A stretch of DNA of 64,000 bases from Marinobacter sp. F4218 (GTDB lineage: Bacteria > Pseudomonadota > Gammaproteobacteria > Pseudomonadales > Oleiphilaceae): NCBI RefSeq assembly GCF_019443085.1, contig NZ_JAHZIL010000004.1, positions 248,001 through 312,000 of the forward strand, read 5' to 3'. Below are positions 5,677 to 15,552 of this stretch, one piece after another. Below the pieces are notes generated by a model. It was not told the origin of the DNA, ran no database searches, and saw only the letters and a program-made list of their open reading frames with translations. Made by a program: the position numbers and the translations under genes. Numbering within the stretch: position 1 is the first letter of the stretch; each line of letters opens with the position of its first letter.

Positions 5677-7656
5677 TCAGGCCTTCCTACGCAACCGCCG
5701 CCAGATGACCAACGGGGCCAGCAATCCCAGGACAACCCCGAAGGAGCCACCGCCGCCACTTCCGCTGCCACTGCCACTGCCACTGCCACTGCCACTGCCA
5801 CTGCCACTGCCAGAAGAACTTTCCGCTACCTTGAGCGCAAACGTTGTGCTCGCAGAGGCTCCATAGGTGTCTGACGCGGTGACGGTGATCGCGTAGTCAC
5901 CCACAACCTCTACGGAACCGGAAATGACACCACTGGTCGCATCAATAACGACACCCTCCGGCTCACCATCGATCGCGTAACTTAGCTGGTAGCCCTCCGG
6001 ATCGCTGAAGGCCTCGCTCGCATCCACAGAGAAAGGCACACCAGCGGCTACTTCAAGAGCGTCTATAGCGGAGGCAACCGGCGACCGATTCCCCGACTCC
6101 ACAGCACCAATATCGATTACGCCATTGAGAACACGGGCACTGCCTCGCTGATCCGTTTCTGGCTCACCGATGATATTAGGGTTACCCGCCTCTAGCAGCG
6201 GGGAATCGGCCATGGGGAAACGGGTCTTTGTTAGACCACCGTTGTCAGCCAACTCTCCCAGCCCCGGGTTCACTTCATCCAGGATGTTGGAGGTATCAGC
6301 AACCGGAGGGGTACAGCTGGTATCGTAATTGGTCGTGTTGTCCCAAAAGCTGTAATCTAGGACCGCCTGAACCGCCGTTGAAGATTCCCCGACACATATA
6401 TTGCCAGTGCCTTCTCCACCTTGGGTATTACCGGCAATGACCGTGTGACTTATTTCAATACTGGCCGCACCGTCCGCGTTCAAAGCACCCGCGCTATAAC
6501 CGGCTGGCCCCGCCGACTGATTGTCTGTAATGGTGCTATGGTTGATGGCAATATCGGGAGAGGAGGCGGACCCGATGACAAAAATGCCGCCCGCAGTAGT
6601 CTGAGCCGCATTCCCATGAACTGTAGAGCTTTCAACGACCAATCCGGGTTGCGGTATACTCGCGTACACCCCACCGCCGGAGGCACCAGCGCTGTTGTTA
6701 GCAAACGTAGTCTTACTCAGAGACACGGGCGAGCCGAGGCTGCCATTGCTGACGTAGACTGCGCCTCCGTTCGCGTCAGCCTGGTTCTGCTCGAACACGC
6801 TGTCTTGAATATCCAAATCAACAGAGGAGCTTTGAGAAATGGCTCCGCCTGACCCGGTCGACTGGTTACCCCGAAATTCACTTCGCAAGACAGCCAAGGT
6901 TCCGGAACTCTCTCCCACCTGATTGATTGCGCCTCCTGAGCCCACCTGCGACTGGTTGCCATCAAACACAGAGTCTTCGATGGTCAGCTCAACCGTATTG
7001 CCGCTAATAGCACCGCCGCTTGAAGCTGCGACGTTGCCACGGAATTCACTACCAGTAATGGTCACCTGACCAGTTGGCGCCGATATCGCGCCCCCAGCGC
7101 CGGCAGACGAGTTGGCCTCAAAAACACTGTCTGCAATGTTCAATGTTCCTGATGAGCTAATGACGCCTCCAGACGGACTGCTGGCATCAAATCCCACAAA
7201 CTCCGCACGATCAAGGGAAAGTGAACTGGCACTATCCACAAAGACCAAGGTGCTTACTCGAAGGCTGTCGGGGTTCGGTACGAATTTCAGGTCGGAGATG
7301 GCGAGCGACGAATTCTCTGAAAATGCTGAGACTGTTGGACTGACCGCAATGGTTGCTGCCCCAACCGAAGGGCCAGTGATCGTTACCGTCCTTCCGCTCA
7401 GGCCAAGGCTAGTACTTGCCCAATCTAACGTCTGCCCAGCCAGCGAGTTATCAATACTAATCGAGCCACAGTTTTCCGGATCGGCAAGTACGGTGCCAAT
7501 CGCCTCATCGAAGGTAACCGTCTGGTCTGTATCGCTCGATGCGGTAGCCGCCGTCACCACCACATCCGCACACCCAAACGCCATCTGCGCATTCGCCAAT
7601 GCAATCATTGCGACCAGCGGCTTCAGTACCGGCTTGGCCTTGCTGAGGTCAGTCAT
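5677..7656 (-). CDS. Surface beta-helix protein with GlyGly-CTERM sorting signal
   Basis: The 659-residue protein begins with a signal peptide of about 28 residues. Residues about 80-480 form a right-handed parallel beta-helix of right_handed-repeat type, with recurring units such as DSVFEANSSAGAGGAI, SEFRGNVAASSGGAI and DSVFDGNQSQVGSGGAI. An Ig-like putative cadherin/He_PIG domain (PVASAIDALEVAAGVPF to STTFALKV) follows. The end is a glycine-serine linker, GGGGSF, a hydrophobic helix and RRLRRKA, matching the GlyGly-CTERM signal cleaved by rhombosortase. A rhombosortase gene lies 750 bases away. It is likely exported, trimmed and released or displayed at the surface. The linker is encoded by a hexanucleotide repeat that could vary in length. 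Confidence 0.85.
   Translation of the reverse strand: MTDLSKAKPVLKPLVAMIALANAQMAFGCADVVVTAATASSDTDQTVTFDEAIGTVLADPENCGSISIDNSLAGQTLDWASTSLGLSGRTVTITGPSVGAATIAVSPTVSAFSENSSLAISDLKFVPNPDSLRVSTLVFVDSASSLSLDRAEFVGFDASSPSGGVISSSGTLNIADSVFEANSSAGAGGAISAPTGQVTITGSEFRGNVAASSGGAISGNTVELTIEDSVFDGNQSQVGSGGAINQVGESSGTLAVLRSEFRGNQSTGSGGAISQSSSVDLDIQDSVFEQNQADANGGAVYVSNGSLGSPVSLSKTTFANNSAGASGGGVYASIPQPGLVVESSTVHGNAAQTTAGGIFVIGSASSPDIAINHSTITDNQSAGPAGYSAGALNADGAASIEISHTVIAGNTQGGEGTGNICVGESSTAVQAVLDYSFWDNTTNYDTSCTPPVADTSNILDEVNPGLGELADNGGLTKTRFPMADSPLLEAGNPNIIGEPETDQRGSARVLNGVIDIGAVESGNRSPVASAIDALEVAAGVPFSVDASEAFSDPEGYQLSYAIDGEPEGVVIDATSGVISGSVEVVGDYAITVTASDTYGASASTTFALKVAESSSGSGSGSGSGSGSGSGSGSGGGGSFGVVLGLLAPLVIWRRLRRKA
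5767..5812. repeat. Hexanucleotide tandem repeat (GCCACT), about 7.7 copies
   Basis: Perfect repeats of GCCACT on the plus strand encode alternating Gly-Ser in the linker before the GlyGly-CTERM helix on the minus strand. Being a multiple of three, copy-number change would alter linker length without frameshift. Confidence 0.95.
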
Positions 7657-7826
7657 TGCTTGTCCCTAATGCTATTGGTTTATCGTCCTGATTCCTGACC
7701 AGCCGCTTCGGTAAATCGCCTGTTCCACTGGCAATCGTAAGAAAGGTAGGCTTAGAATCCTTTATTCGCTGGGCAAATATTACCCCGCTTCTTTATTCCT
7801 ATCTTGTAAATTAATGTGAAATAGTC

Positions 7827-8450
7827 ATGAAAGCTGAGAACCGTCACCATTTCGGTGTCCCCATTCTTGAAGTCCAGCTTCCCGAAGTTCGGGCCCGGTC
7901 CGAAGAGATTCGACAGTATTTGGAGAAAATGCGGGACGAAGATACCGATGGCATCCAGCGGTCAAACCAGCGCGGATGGCATTCCGGCGACTCGCTGCAT
8001 CAATCGAAAGACTCAGTCATGCAATGGCTTACGGAGCAGATCTTTCAGGTGGGCAGCCGGCTGGCACTGCACGCCGAGCGTAAGCCACCGGAAACCGAGA
8101 TTTACCTGTCGTCACTCTGGGCAAACATCAACGATTTCGGTGCCTGGAACGCGCCCCACGCCCACCTGCCCTGCGAGTGGAGCGGCTGTCTGTATATTGA
8201 TGTTGATGAGAACCCGACCGAAGAAAATGCGGGCATATGCCCGGGCGATATCATGTTCTTTGACCCGATCCCGGTGGGTGCGCCCTACCGCCCGGCACCC
8301 ACGGTGAGCTATACCCCGAAGATCGGCACCATGTATGTGTTTCCGGGTTACCTGCTGCACATGGTCGCGCCCCACTACAACGAACGCTCCCGCATCAGCA
8401 TGGCGTTCAACTTTCGGTTCGGAGAAAACCTGACCCAAATTGCCCGCTGA
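7827..8450 (+). CDS. TIGR02466-type 2OG-Fe(II) oxygenase family protein
   Basis: The 207-residue protein has the double-stranded beta-helix pattern of 2-oxoglutarate/iron(II) oxygenases: WANINDFGAWNAPHAHLPCEWSGCLYI supplies the N-terminal histidines, and PGYLLHMVAPHYNERSRISMAFNFRF supplies the distal histidine and the arginine that would hold 2-oxoglutarate. The FDP and PAPTV segments between them fit the TIGR02466 family, often linked to prolyl/aspartyl hydroxylation, but the substrate is unknown. It is divergent from the surface-protein gene and its last 44 bases overlap the 3' end of the convergent rhombosortase gene. Confidence 0.8.
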   Translation: MKAENRHHFGVPILEVQLPEVRARSEEIRQYLEKMRDEDTDGIQRSNQRGWHSGDSLHQSKDSVMQWLTEQIFQVGSRLALHAERKPPETEIYLSSLWANINDFGAWNAPHAHLPCEWSGCLYIDVDENPTEENAGICPGDIMFFDPIPVGAPYRPAPTVSYTPKIGTMYVFPGYLLHMVAPHYNERSRISMAFNFRFGENLTQIAR

Positions 8451-9027
8451 CCCGGGACCAGAGAACAGCCACCAGTGCCCCCATAATGAAGCCAAGATGG
8501 TGGGCCTGGTGGACCACCCGGAAGTCATGCATCGGCTCGCTGCCCACAACGGGCCACCCCGACGCATCGCCCACCAGTTTGATCACCACGAGCGCCAGCC
8601 CAGCGAGAGCGAGCCAACGGTGAGTGCTGATCATAAACACCGAACCGGCCGCAAACAGGCCATACAAAACGCCGGAAAAGCCTTTGTACCAGAGGATATT
8701 GGGGTAAAAGAGAAACAGCCCGCCGGTCACGGCCAGGCCACAAGCCAGCGTCACCACCAGCCACTTGAGTTGAGACAGCGCACTGCCGAACCACCAGGCC
8801 ATCAGCCACAGCCCGGCCAGATTAAATAGCAGGTGGGAGCCGTCAATGTGAGCCAGGTTGGCAGTCAGTAGCCGCCACAACTGCCCCTGCCCGATAAGCG
8901 CCCGGTGGTATTCAAGCCACTGATCAACAGGCAACAGCCAGACCAGCACGATCAAGGCACTGATTGAGATGGGAACCAGAGGCAGGTTTCGAAACATGGA
9001 CAGCAAGAACAGCACCCTTGAATTCAT
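8407..9027 (-). CDS. rrtA: Rhombosortase (rhomboid-family intramembrane serine protease)
   Basis: The 206-residue protein has five to six membrane helices. Rhomboid catalytic residues are visible: the serine in WYKGFSGVLYGLF (GxSGxLYG) and the histidine in HQAHHLGFIMGAL. The N-terminal WRLLTANLAHIDGSHLLFNLAGLW is the usual rhomboid first-helix motif with H..H..FN. The short length and single-core topology match rhombosortases, which cleave the GlyGly-CTERM tail of exported proteins in the inner membrane. The GlyGly-CTERM protein encoded at 5677-7656 is a likely client; such proteases usually serve several clients genome-wide. Confidence 0.85.
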   Translation of the reverse strand: MNSRVLFLLSMFRNLPLVPISISALIVLVWLLPVDQWLEYHRALIGQGQLWRLLTANLAHIDGSHLLFNLAGLWLMAWWFGSALSQLKWLVVTLACGLAVTGGLFLFYPNILWYKGFSGVLYGLFAAGSVFMISTHRWLALAGLALVVIKLVGDASGWPVVGSEPMHDFRVVHQAHHLGFIMGALVAVLWSRVSGQFGSGFLRTES

Positions 9028-9084
9028 TCAGATGCCATCATATATCGATCACCCGCCGCCGGTCAGGCTTACCGTGAGTGCAAT

Positions 9085-10086
<1,002 letters not shown>

Positions 10087-10160
10087 TTATCCTTCCCGCA
10101 GCCTCGAACGTAACGAAGAAAATATGGGTATTGACACCCAACATCCCTTCGTGATGTTAT

Positions 10161-10183
10161 CGCTGTTAACATTGTTATCAGCG
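10161..10183. promoter_or_regulatory. Palindromic operator, likely of the adjacent TetR regulator
   Basis: Eleven-base arms CGCTGTTAACA and TGTTATCAGCG flank one central base and match at ten of eleven positions. It ends eight bases before the TetR start codon, in the space shared with the divergent deaminase gene, fitting autoregulation. Confidence 0.6.
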
Positions 10184-10191
10184 TTAACTCT

Positions 10192-10809
10192 ATGAACGAG
10201 ACAAACACAACCCGGCCAGCGCCTTACCACCACGGCGACCTTCGGCAAGAGGCCCATCAACAGGCCTTGGAGATCGTTCGTGAGCATGGCGATACCGCCA
10301 TCAGTCTCCGCGCCCTCGCCAAGCAGCTGGGGGTCAGCGCACCGGCCCTCTACCGGCATTTCATTGATCGCGAAAGTCTGCTCGCCGAGCTCGCGGTCAC
10401 CGGTTTCGAGGCGCTGCGCGAGCGACTGCTGGCGATAGACTCATCCAACCCGCGGCAGGCATTGATTGATATCGGCCTGGTGTACGTATCCTTTGCCCAG
10501 GACGAACCCAACCTGTATCGGCTGATGTTTGGCGGGCGGGTATTGCCCCGGGGCGTTCATCCGCGCCTGGACGCAGCCGGAAAGGGCGCGTTCCAGGTAC
10601 TGGAAGACACCATCGCCCGGGCTCAGCACGTCGGTTACCTGAAGCCTATGCCGCTGGCACTGATGACGGCCGCGGCCTGGTCGCTGGTGCATGGGCTGTC
10701 CCAACTCACGATCGATGGCCATTTACCGGTGGCCGAGGCGGAACCGCAATTGGCTGAGGGGGTCCTCACCCTCCTGCTGGACGGTTCCAGAAACAGCGCC
10801 CAACAATAA
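10192..10809 (+). CDS. TetR/AcrR family transcriptional regulator
   Basis: The 205-residue protein has an N-terminal TetR helix-turn-helix: ALEIVREHGDTAISLRALAKQLGVSAPALYRHFIDRESLLAELA, where RALAKQLGVSAPALYRHF is the recognition motif. The C-terminal part (YVSFAQDEPNLYRLMFG...) resembles the TetR_C_33/WHG domain that binds an unknown hydrophobic ligand. It precedes an FAD oxidoreductase gene by 19 bases, so both are probably one operon, and a palindrome lies just upstream of its start. It may repress itself, the oxidoreductase and possibly the divergent deaminase. Confidence 0.88.
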   Translation: MNETNTTRPAPYHHGDLRQEAHQQALEIVREHGDTAISLRALAKQLGVSAPALYRHFIDRESLLAELAVTGFEALRERLLAIDSSNPRQALIDIGLVYVSFAQDEPNLYRLMFGGRVLPRGVHPRLDAAGKGAFQVLEDTIARAQHVGYLKPMPLALMTAAAWSLVHGLSQLTIDGHLPVAEAEPQLAEGVLTLLLDGSRNSAQQ

Positions 10810-10828
10810 ACACGCAAGGACCCGCACT

Positions 10829-12454
10829 ATGAGCAGCCCCAAACCCAGCACCATCCGAGTCGGTCGCCGTTATCGCGCCAATCGCCTCGATGGCCCCTAC
10901 GACGCCATTGTCATCGGCTCAGGCATTGGCGGCCTCACCGCCGCAGCCTGCATGAGCAAGCTCGGCAAGAAAGTGGTGGTGTTCGAGCAGCACTACACGG
11001 CCGGCGGATTCACCCACAGTTACGATCGCAATGGCTACGAATGGGATGTGGGCGTGCACTACATCGGCGACATGGGCGCGGACCACACCCTAAGCAAGCG
11101 GCTGTTCGACCACATCACCGATGGCCAGCTCAAATGGGCCCCGATGGACGACCATTACGACCGGATCTTTCTCGGCGACCGCCACGTCGATCTGGTGGCC
11201 GGGCCGGACGCTTTCAAGGCGGAACTGAAGCAGGCGTTCCCCGGCGAGGAACAGGCCATCGACACCTACCTGGATTATCTGCGCCAGGTTGCCAAGGCCA
11301 TGCCCGGCTTGGTGGTGGGCAAGGTGTTACCGGACCTTGCCGCCGGCCCCTTACGGAAACTGGTCGGCAAGGCCGCACCGGATTTTCTCAACAAGCCGAC
11401 CCGGGAAGTTCTGGAAAGCCTGACCAGCAACCAGGAACTGATTGCCGTGCTGGCCGGCCAGTGGGGCGACAACGGCCTGCCACCGGCTGAATCCAGCTTC
11501 ATCATCCACGCCCTGATCGCCCGGCACTACCTGTATGGCGGTTACTACCCCATTGGTGGGGCGTCGGAGATGGCGAAGACCATCATTCCGGTCATCCAGC
11601 ACGGTGGCGGGGAAGTGTTCACCTACGCGGATGTCACGGAAATCCTGATCGACAAGGGCAAGGCCGTGGGCGTTCGCATGGCGGATGGCGAAGAGGTGCG
11701 GGCGCCACTGGTGATCAGCAACGCCGGCGTGTTCAATACCTTCGGAAAGCTGCTGCCGGACTCGGCGCCGGAGAAAGACTACTACCAGCAGAAGCTGCAA
11801 ACGGTCGAGCGCTCCATGGCCAGCAATTGCCTGTACATCGGCCTGAAGGATACGGCGGAGAACCTGAAACTGCCCAGGACCAACTACTGGATTTACCCCG
11901 GCCCGGACTACGAGAAAAACCTCAGCGACTTCATGGCCTCACCCGAGACCGCCGACATTCCGCTGACCTACATCTCGTTCCCCTCGGCCAAGGACCCGAG
12001 CTTTGAAGAGCGCTATCCCGGACGCGCGACCATCGAAATCGTCGCTCCCGGACCCTACGAGTGGTACGCACAATGGGCCGACAAACCCTGGGGCAAGCGG
12101 GGTGAGGATTACGAGGCCGAGAAAGAGGCCTATGCCCAGCGTCTGCTGAAGAAACTGTACGAGAAATTCCCGCACCTGGAAGGCAAGGTGGATTACTACG
12201 AGTTGTCGACGCCCCTGTCCACCGACTACTTCTGCCGCTACAGCGCGGGCGAGATCTATGGTCTCAACCACACTCCGGACCGTTTCGAGCAGGACTGGCT
12301 GAAGCCGAAGACCCGCATTCCCGGCCTCTACCTGACTGGTCAGGATGTGATGACCTGCGGCGTGGTAGGCGCCATGATCGGCGGCCTGCTGACCACCATT
12401 GCCGTCAGTGGCCTGAAAGGGCTGCCACTGGCCAAGAGGATGTTTGTCGGCTAG
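10829..12454 (+). CDS. FAD-dependent oxidoreductase, retinol saturase/phytoene desaturase-like
   Basis: The 541-residue protein starts at ATG 10829. Near the N-terminus YDAIVIGSGIGGLTAAACMSKLGKKVVVFEQH is a dinucleotide-binding GxGxxG fold with the ribose-binding acid, followed by AGGFTHSYDRNGYEWDVGVHYIG typical of carotenoid desaturases and all-trans-retinol 13,14-reductases. The C-terminal GLYLTGQDVMTCGVVGAMIGG closes the FAD site. The natural substrate is unknown; an isoprenoid or lipid is plausible. It follows the TetR gene directly. Its stop overlaps the stop of the convergent RND permease gene in a shared CTAG. Confidence 0.85.
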   Translation: MSSPKPSTIRVGRRYRANRLDGPYDAIVIGSGIGGLTAAACMSKLGKKVVVFEQHYTAGGFTHSYDRNGYEWDVGVHYIGDMGADHTLSKRLFDHITDGQLKWAPMDDHYDRIFLGDRHVDLVAGPDAFKAELKQAFPGEEQAIDTYLDYLRQVAKAMPGLVVGKVLPDLAAGPLRKLVGKAAPDFLNKPTREVLESLTSNQELIAVLAGQWGDNGLPPAESSFIIHALIARHYLYGGYYPIGGASEMAKTIIPVIQHGGGEVFTYADVTEILIDKGKAVGVRMADGEEVRAPLVISNAGVFNTFGKLLPDSAPEKDYYQQKLQTVERSMASNCLYIGLKDTAENLKLPRTNYWIYPGPDYEKNLSDFMASPETADIPLTYISFPSAKDPSFEERYPGRATIEIVAPGPYEWYAQWADKPWGKRGEDYEAEKEAYAQRLLKKLYEKFPHLEGKVDYYELSTPLSTDYFCRYSAGEIYGLNHTPDRFEQDWLKPKTRIPGLYLTGQDVMTCGVVGAMIGGLLTTIAVSGLKGLPLAKRMFVG

Positions 12455-15400
12455 GAGGCTCGTGACCGCCGGTCCCGCAACGACTGGATCCATTTGTAGA
12501 AAACCGGGACAAGGAGTGTACCGAGGATGGTCGCCATCACCATGCCGCTCAGCACGGTAATACCGAGGCTGATGCGGCTGGCCGCCCCTGCCCCGCTGGC
12601 CAGCACCAGCGGCAGCACGCCGAGCACGAAAGACAACGCCGTCATCAGCACCGCCCGGAAACGCAGGACGGCGGCCTTGTTGGCGGCTTCTTCGGCACTC
12701 AGCCCCGACTGCCTGAGCTGCATGGCGAATTCCACGATCAGGATCGCGGTCTTGGTCGACAGCCCCACCAGCAGGACCAGCCCGACCTGGGCGTAGATGT
12801 TGTTGGCAAGTCCCACCAGCCAGAGCCCCGCCAGGGCGCCAAAGATGGCCATGGGCACGGCGCCGATGACCGCGATCGGTAGACTCCAGCTTTCATACTG
12901 GGCCACCAGGAACAGGTAGACGAAGACGATGGCCAGCAGGAAGATGACCAGGGCCAGGTTCCCGGCCTGGATTTCCTGCAGACTCTGCCCGGCCCAGCTG
13001 AACTCGTACCCCTGTGGCAGGCTCGACGCGAGCGCCTCCATGGTGCCGATGGCATCGCCACTGGCAAAGCCGGCGGCGGCCTCACCGGATATCGTTACCG
13101 ACCGTTTCAGGTTGAAATGCTGGATGCTGGAAGGCCCGAGTACCGGCCGCAGCGACGCCAGCGTGGTCAGGGGCACCATATCTCCGTCACGGTTGCGAAC
13201 GTAATAGAAGGACAGGTCCTCAGGCCGCTGCCGGAACTCCCCCTCCGCCTGCAACAGCACCCGGTAGTTCTTGCCGAAGCGGGTAAAGTCGTTCACATAC
13301 AGCGACCCCAATTGGGTCTGCAGGGTCGAGAAAATATCCGACAACTGGATGCCCAGCGCCTTGGCCTTGTTGCGGTCCACTTCCAACAGGTACTGGGGAA
13401 TATTCGCGCGATAGGTGCTGTAAACCCGCGAAAGCTCATTGCGCTGGTTGGCCTCGAAGATCAGCCCGTTCATCACCTGCGCCAGTTCAGACACATCCCG
13501 CCCAAGGTTATCCTGCAGCCGGAAATCGAAGCCCGATGAGGTTCCCAGACCTGGGATCGGGGGCGGATTGAATACCATGACCTGGGCCTCGGAGACCGCC
13601 CAGAGCCCCGAATACAGACGGGGCACGATCGCCCGGAGCCCGAGCTCCGGGGCCTCACGTTCTTCCCAGTCCTTGAGCATCGCGATGCCGAGACCGTTGT
13701 TGGAGCCGCTGCCACCCAGCAGAGAAAACCCGGAGACCGAAATGAAATCGGTGACGGCGGGATCCTCCAGCACCATGTCGGTTACCTTGGCCAGCACCGC
13801 ATCGGTCCGCTCCAGGGACGATGCATCCGGCAGCTGCACGTCGACAAACAGGAAGCCCTGATCCTCCGGCGGCACGAACGCCGATGGTACCGACTTGAAC
13901 AGGCCCACCGTGCCCGCAAGAACCACAACCAGCGCGACACCCACCAGGGCACTCTTGCGCAGCAGGCGGCCGACCACCTTCGAATAGCCCCGCGTGCCCA
14001 GCGTAATCGCCTGTTCAAAAGGCCGGAGCCAGCGAATGGACTGATTGCCCCCGCCCAGCAGCGAGACACAGAGCGCGGGGCTCAGCGTCAGGGCATTCAC
14101 GGACGAGATGATCACAGCCACGGAAATGGTCACCGAGAACTGCTGGTATAGCTTGCCGGTAATGCCAGGCATAAAGCCCACGGGCACGAACACCGCCAGC
14201 AGCACCAGAGTGGTTGCGATCACCGGCCCGGTTACTTCCTCCATGGCCTTGGTGACCGCGTCCCGTATCGGCAACTGCTCTTCCTGCAGAATGCGCTCGA
14301 CATTCTCAATGACCACGATGGCGTCGTCGACCACGATACCGATCGCCAGCACCAGGCCGAACAGAGTGATGGTGTTGATGGAGTAGCCGAACACCGCCAT
14401 CACGGCGAAGGTACCAATCAGGGAGACGGGAATCGCGATGGATGGGATGAGCGTGGCCCTCCAGTTCTGCAGAAACAGGAAGACCACCAGGATCACCAGG
14501 CCGACTGCCTGAAAGAGCGTGACGATGACTTCGTCAATGGACCGGGTAATGAATTCCGTGGTGTCGTACAGGATGGCGTGGGAGACACCGTCCGGGAAGG
14601 TGGTGGCCGCCTCATTCACCACCTGCTTCACCTGCTCCGCGACATCCAGGGCATTAGCGTCCGGTAGCTGGTAGATCACCACGAAGGCGGTATCCTGATT
14701 GTTCAGTTTCGCAGTGGATGTGTAGGAGCGGGACCCCAGCTCTATTCGCCCGACATCCCGCAGCCGCAGGAAACCGCCACCCGGCCTCGCCCGGATAATC
14801 ATCTGGCCGAATTCCTCGGGGTCCGACAGCCGCTCCTTGCTCTGGATGGTGTAGACAAACTGCTGCCCCTCGGGCACCGGCGCCTGCCCCAGCTTGCCCG
14901 CCGCCACGATCTGGTTCTGCTCCTGGATCGCAGCGGCCACCTCGGTCACCGTGACATCCAGTGAGGCCATGCGCCGGGGATCAAGCCAGATCCGCATGCT
15001 GTAGTCCTTGGCGCCCATGACCTCCGCTGACGCCACGCCGGGTACTCGTCCCAGGGTTTCCACCAGGTTATTGGAGGCGTAGTTGCTGAGGAAAATGCCG
15101 TCCAGGTCCGGCCGCTCGGACGTCAGGTTTATCCCCAGCAACATGTTGCCGGACTGCTTGCTGACCACGACGCCCTGTCGCCGGACCTCATCGGGCAGAA
15201 AGGGTTCCGCCAGCGCGACCCGGTTCTGCACGTTGACCTGGGCGATATCCGTGTCGGTGCCGCTCTCGAAGGTCAGCGTGATGGTCGCCGCGCCTTCGCT
15301 CGAGGCCGTGGACTCGATGTAGATCATGTCCTCCACGCCGTTGAGCTGCTGCTCGATGGGGCGGGTCACGGCCTCTTCCACCACTTGGGCACTGGCGCCC

Positions 15401-15552
15401 GGCAACGTGGCGGTCACCTGGATCTGCGGCGGCGCCATGTCCGGGTACATATTGACGGGGAGTAGCCGCAGCGCCAGCAAGCCTGCCAGGGTAATGAGAA
15501 TCGAGATGACAAACGCGAATTTCGGACGCTGGATGAAGACGCTGCTGATCAT
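12451..15552 (-). CDS. RND efflux pump inner-membrane permease (HAE1 family)
   Basis: At 1033 residues it has the full length of AcrB/MexB-type pumps. It begins MISSVFIQRPKFAFVISILI, and has the large periplasmic loops after TM1 and TM7 and the paired aspartates in TM4 (LAIGIVVDDAIVVIENVERIL) of the proton relay. It exports hydrophobic drugs or solvents with a fusion protein and an outer-membrane channel. The fusion-protein gene overlaps it upstream (ATGA), so they are co-translated. No outer-membrane channel gene is adjacent, so a TolC/OprM-like protein encoded elsewhere is presumably used. Confidence 0.95.
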   Translation of the reverse strand: MISSVFIQRPKFAFVISILITLAGLLALRLLPVNMYPDMAPPQIQVTATLPGASAQVVEEAVTRPIEQQLNGVEDMIYIESTASSEGAATITLTFESGTDTDIAQVNVQNRVALAEPFLPDEVRRQGVVVSKQSGNMLLGINLTSERPDLDGIFLSNYASNNLVETLGRVPGVASAEVMGAKDYSMRIWLDPRRMASLDVTVTEVAAAIQEQNQIVAAGKLGQAPVPEGQQFVYTIQSKERLSDPEEFGQMIIRARPGGGFLRLRDVGRIELGSRSYTSTAKLNNQDTAFVVIYQLPDANALDVAEQVKQVVNEAATTFPDGVSHAILYDTTEFITRSIDEVIVTLFQAVGLVILVVFLFLQNWRATLIPSIAIPVSLIGTFAVMAVFGYSINTITLFGLVLAIGIVVDDAIVVIENVERILQEEQLPIRDAVTKAMEEVTGPVIATTLVLLAVFVPVGFMPGITGKLYQQFSVTISVAVIISSVNALTLSPALCVSLLGGGNQSIRWLRPFEQAITLGTRGYSKVVGRLLRKSALVGVALVVVLAGTVGLFKSVPSAFVPPEDQGFLFVDVQLPDASSLERTDAVLAKVTDMVLEDPAVTDFISVSGFSLLGGSGSNNGLGIAMLKDWEEREAPELGLRAIVPRLYSGLWAVSEAQVMVFNPPPIPGLGTSSGFDFRLQDNLGRDVSELAQVMNGLIFEANQRNELSRVYSTYRANIPQYLLEVDRNKAKALGIQLSDIFSTLQTQLGSLYVNDFTRFGKNYRVLLQAEGEFRQRPEDLSFYYVRNRDGDMVPLTTLASLRPVLGPSSIQHFNLKRSVTISGEAAAGFASGDAIGTMEALASSLPQGYEFSWAGQSLQEIQAGNLALVIFLLAIVFVYLFLVAQYESWSLPIAVIGAVPMAIFGALAGLWLVGLANNIYAQVGLVLLVGLSTKTAILIVEFAMQLRQSGLSAEEAANKAAVLRFRAVLMTALSFVLGVLPLVLASGAGAASRISLGITVLSGMVMATILGTLLVPVFYKWIQSLRDRRSRAS

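Noticed and set aside
5767..5812. CRISPR-like direct repeats
   Set aside because: The units are six bases without spacers and lie in a coding sequence; it is a simple repeat.
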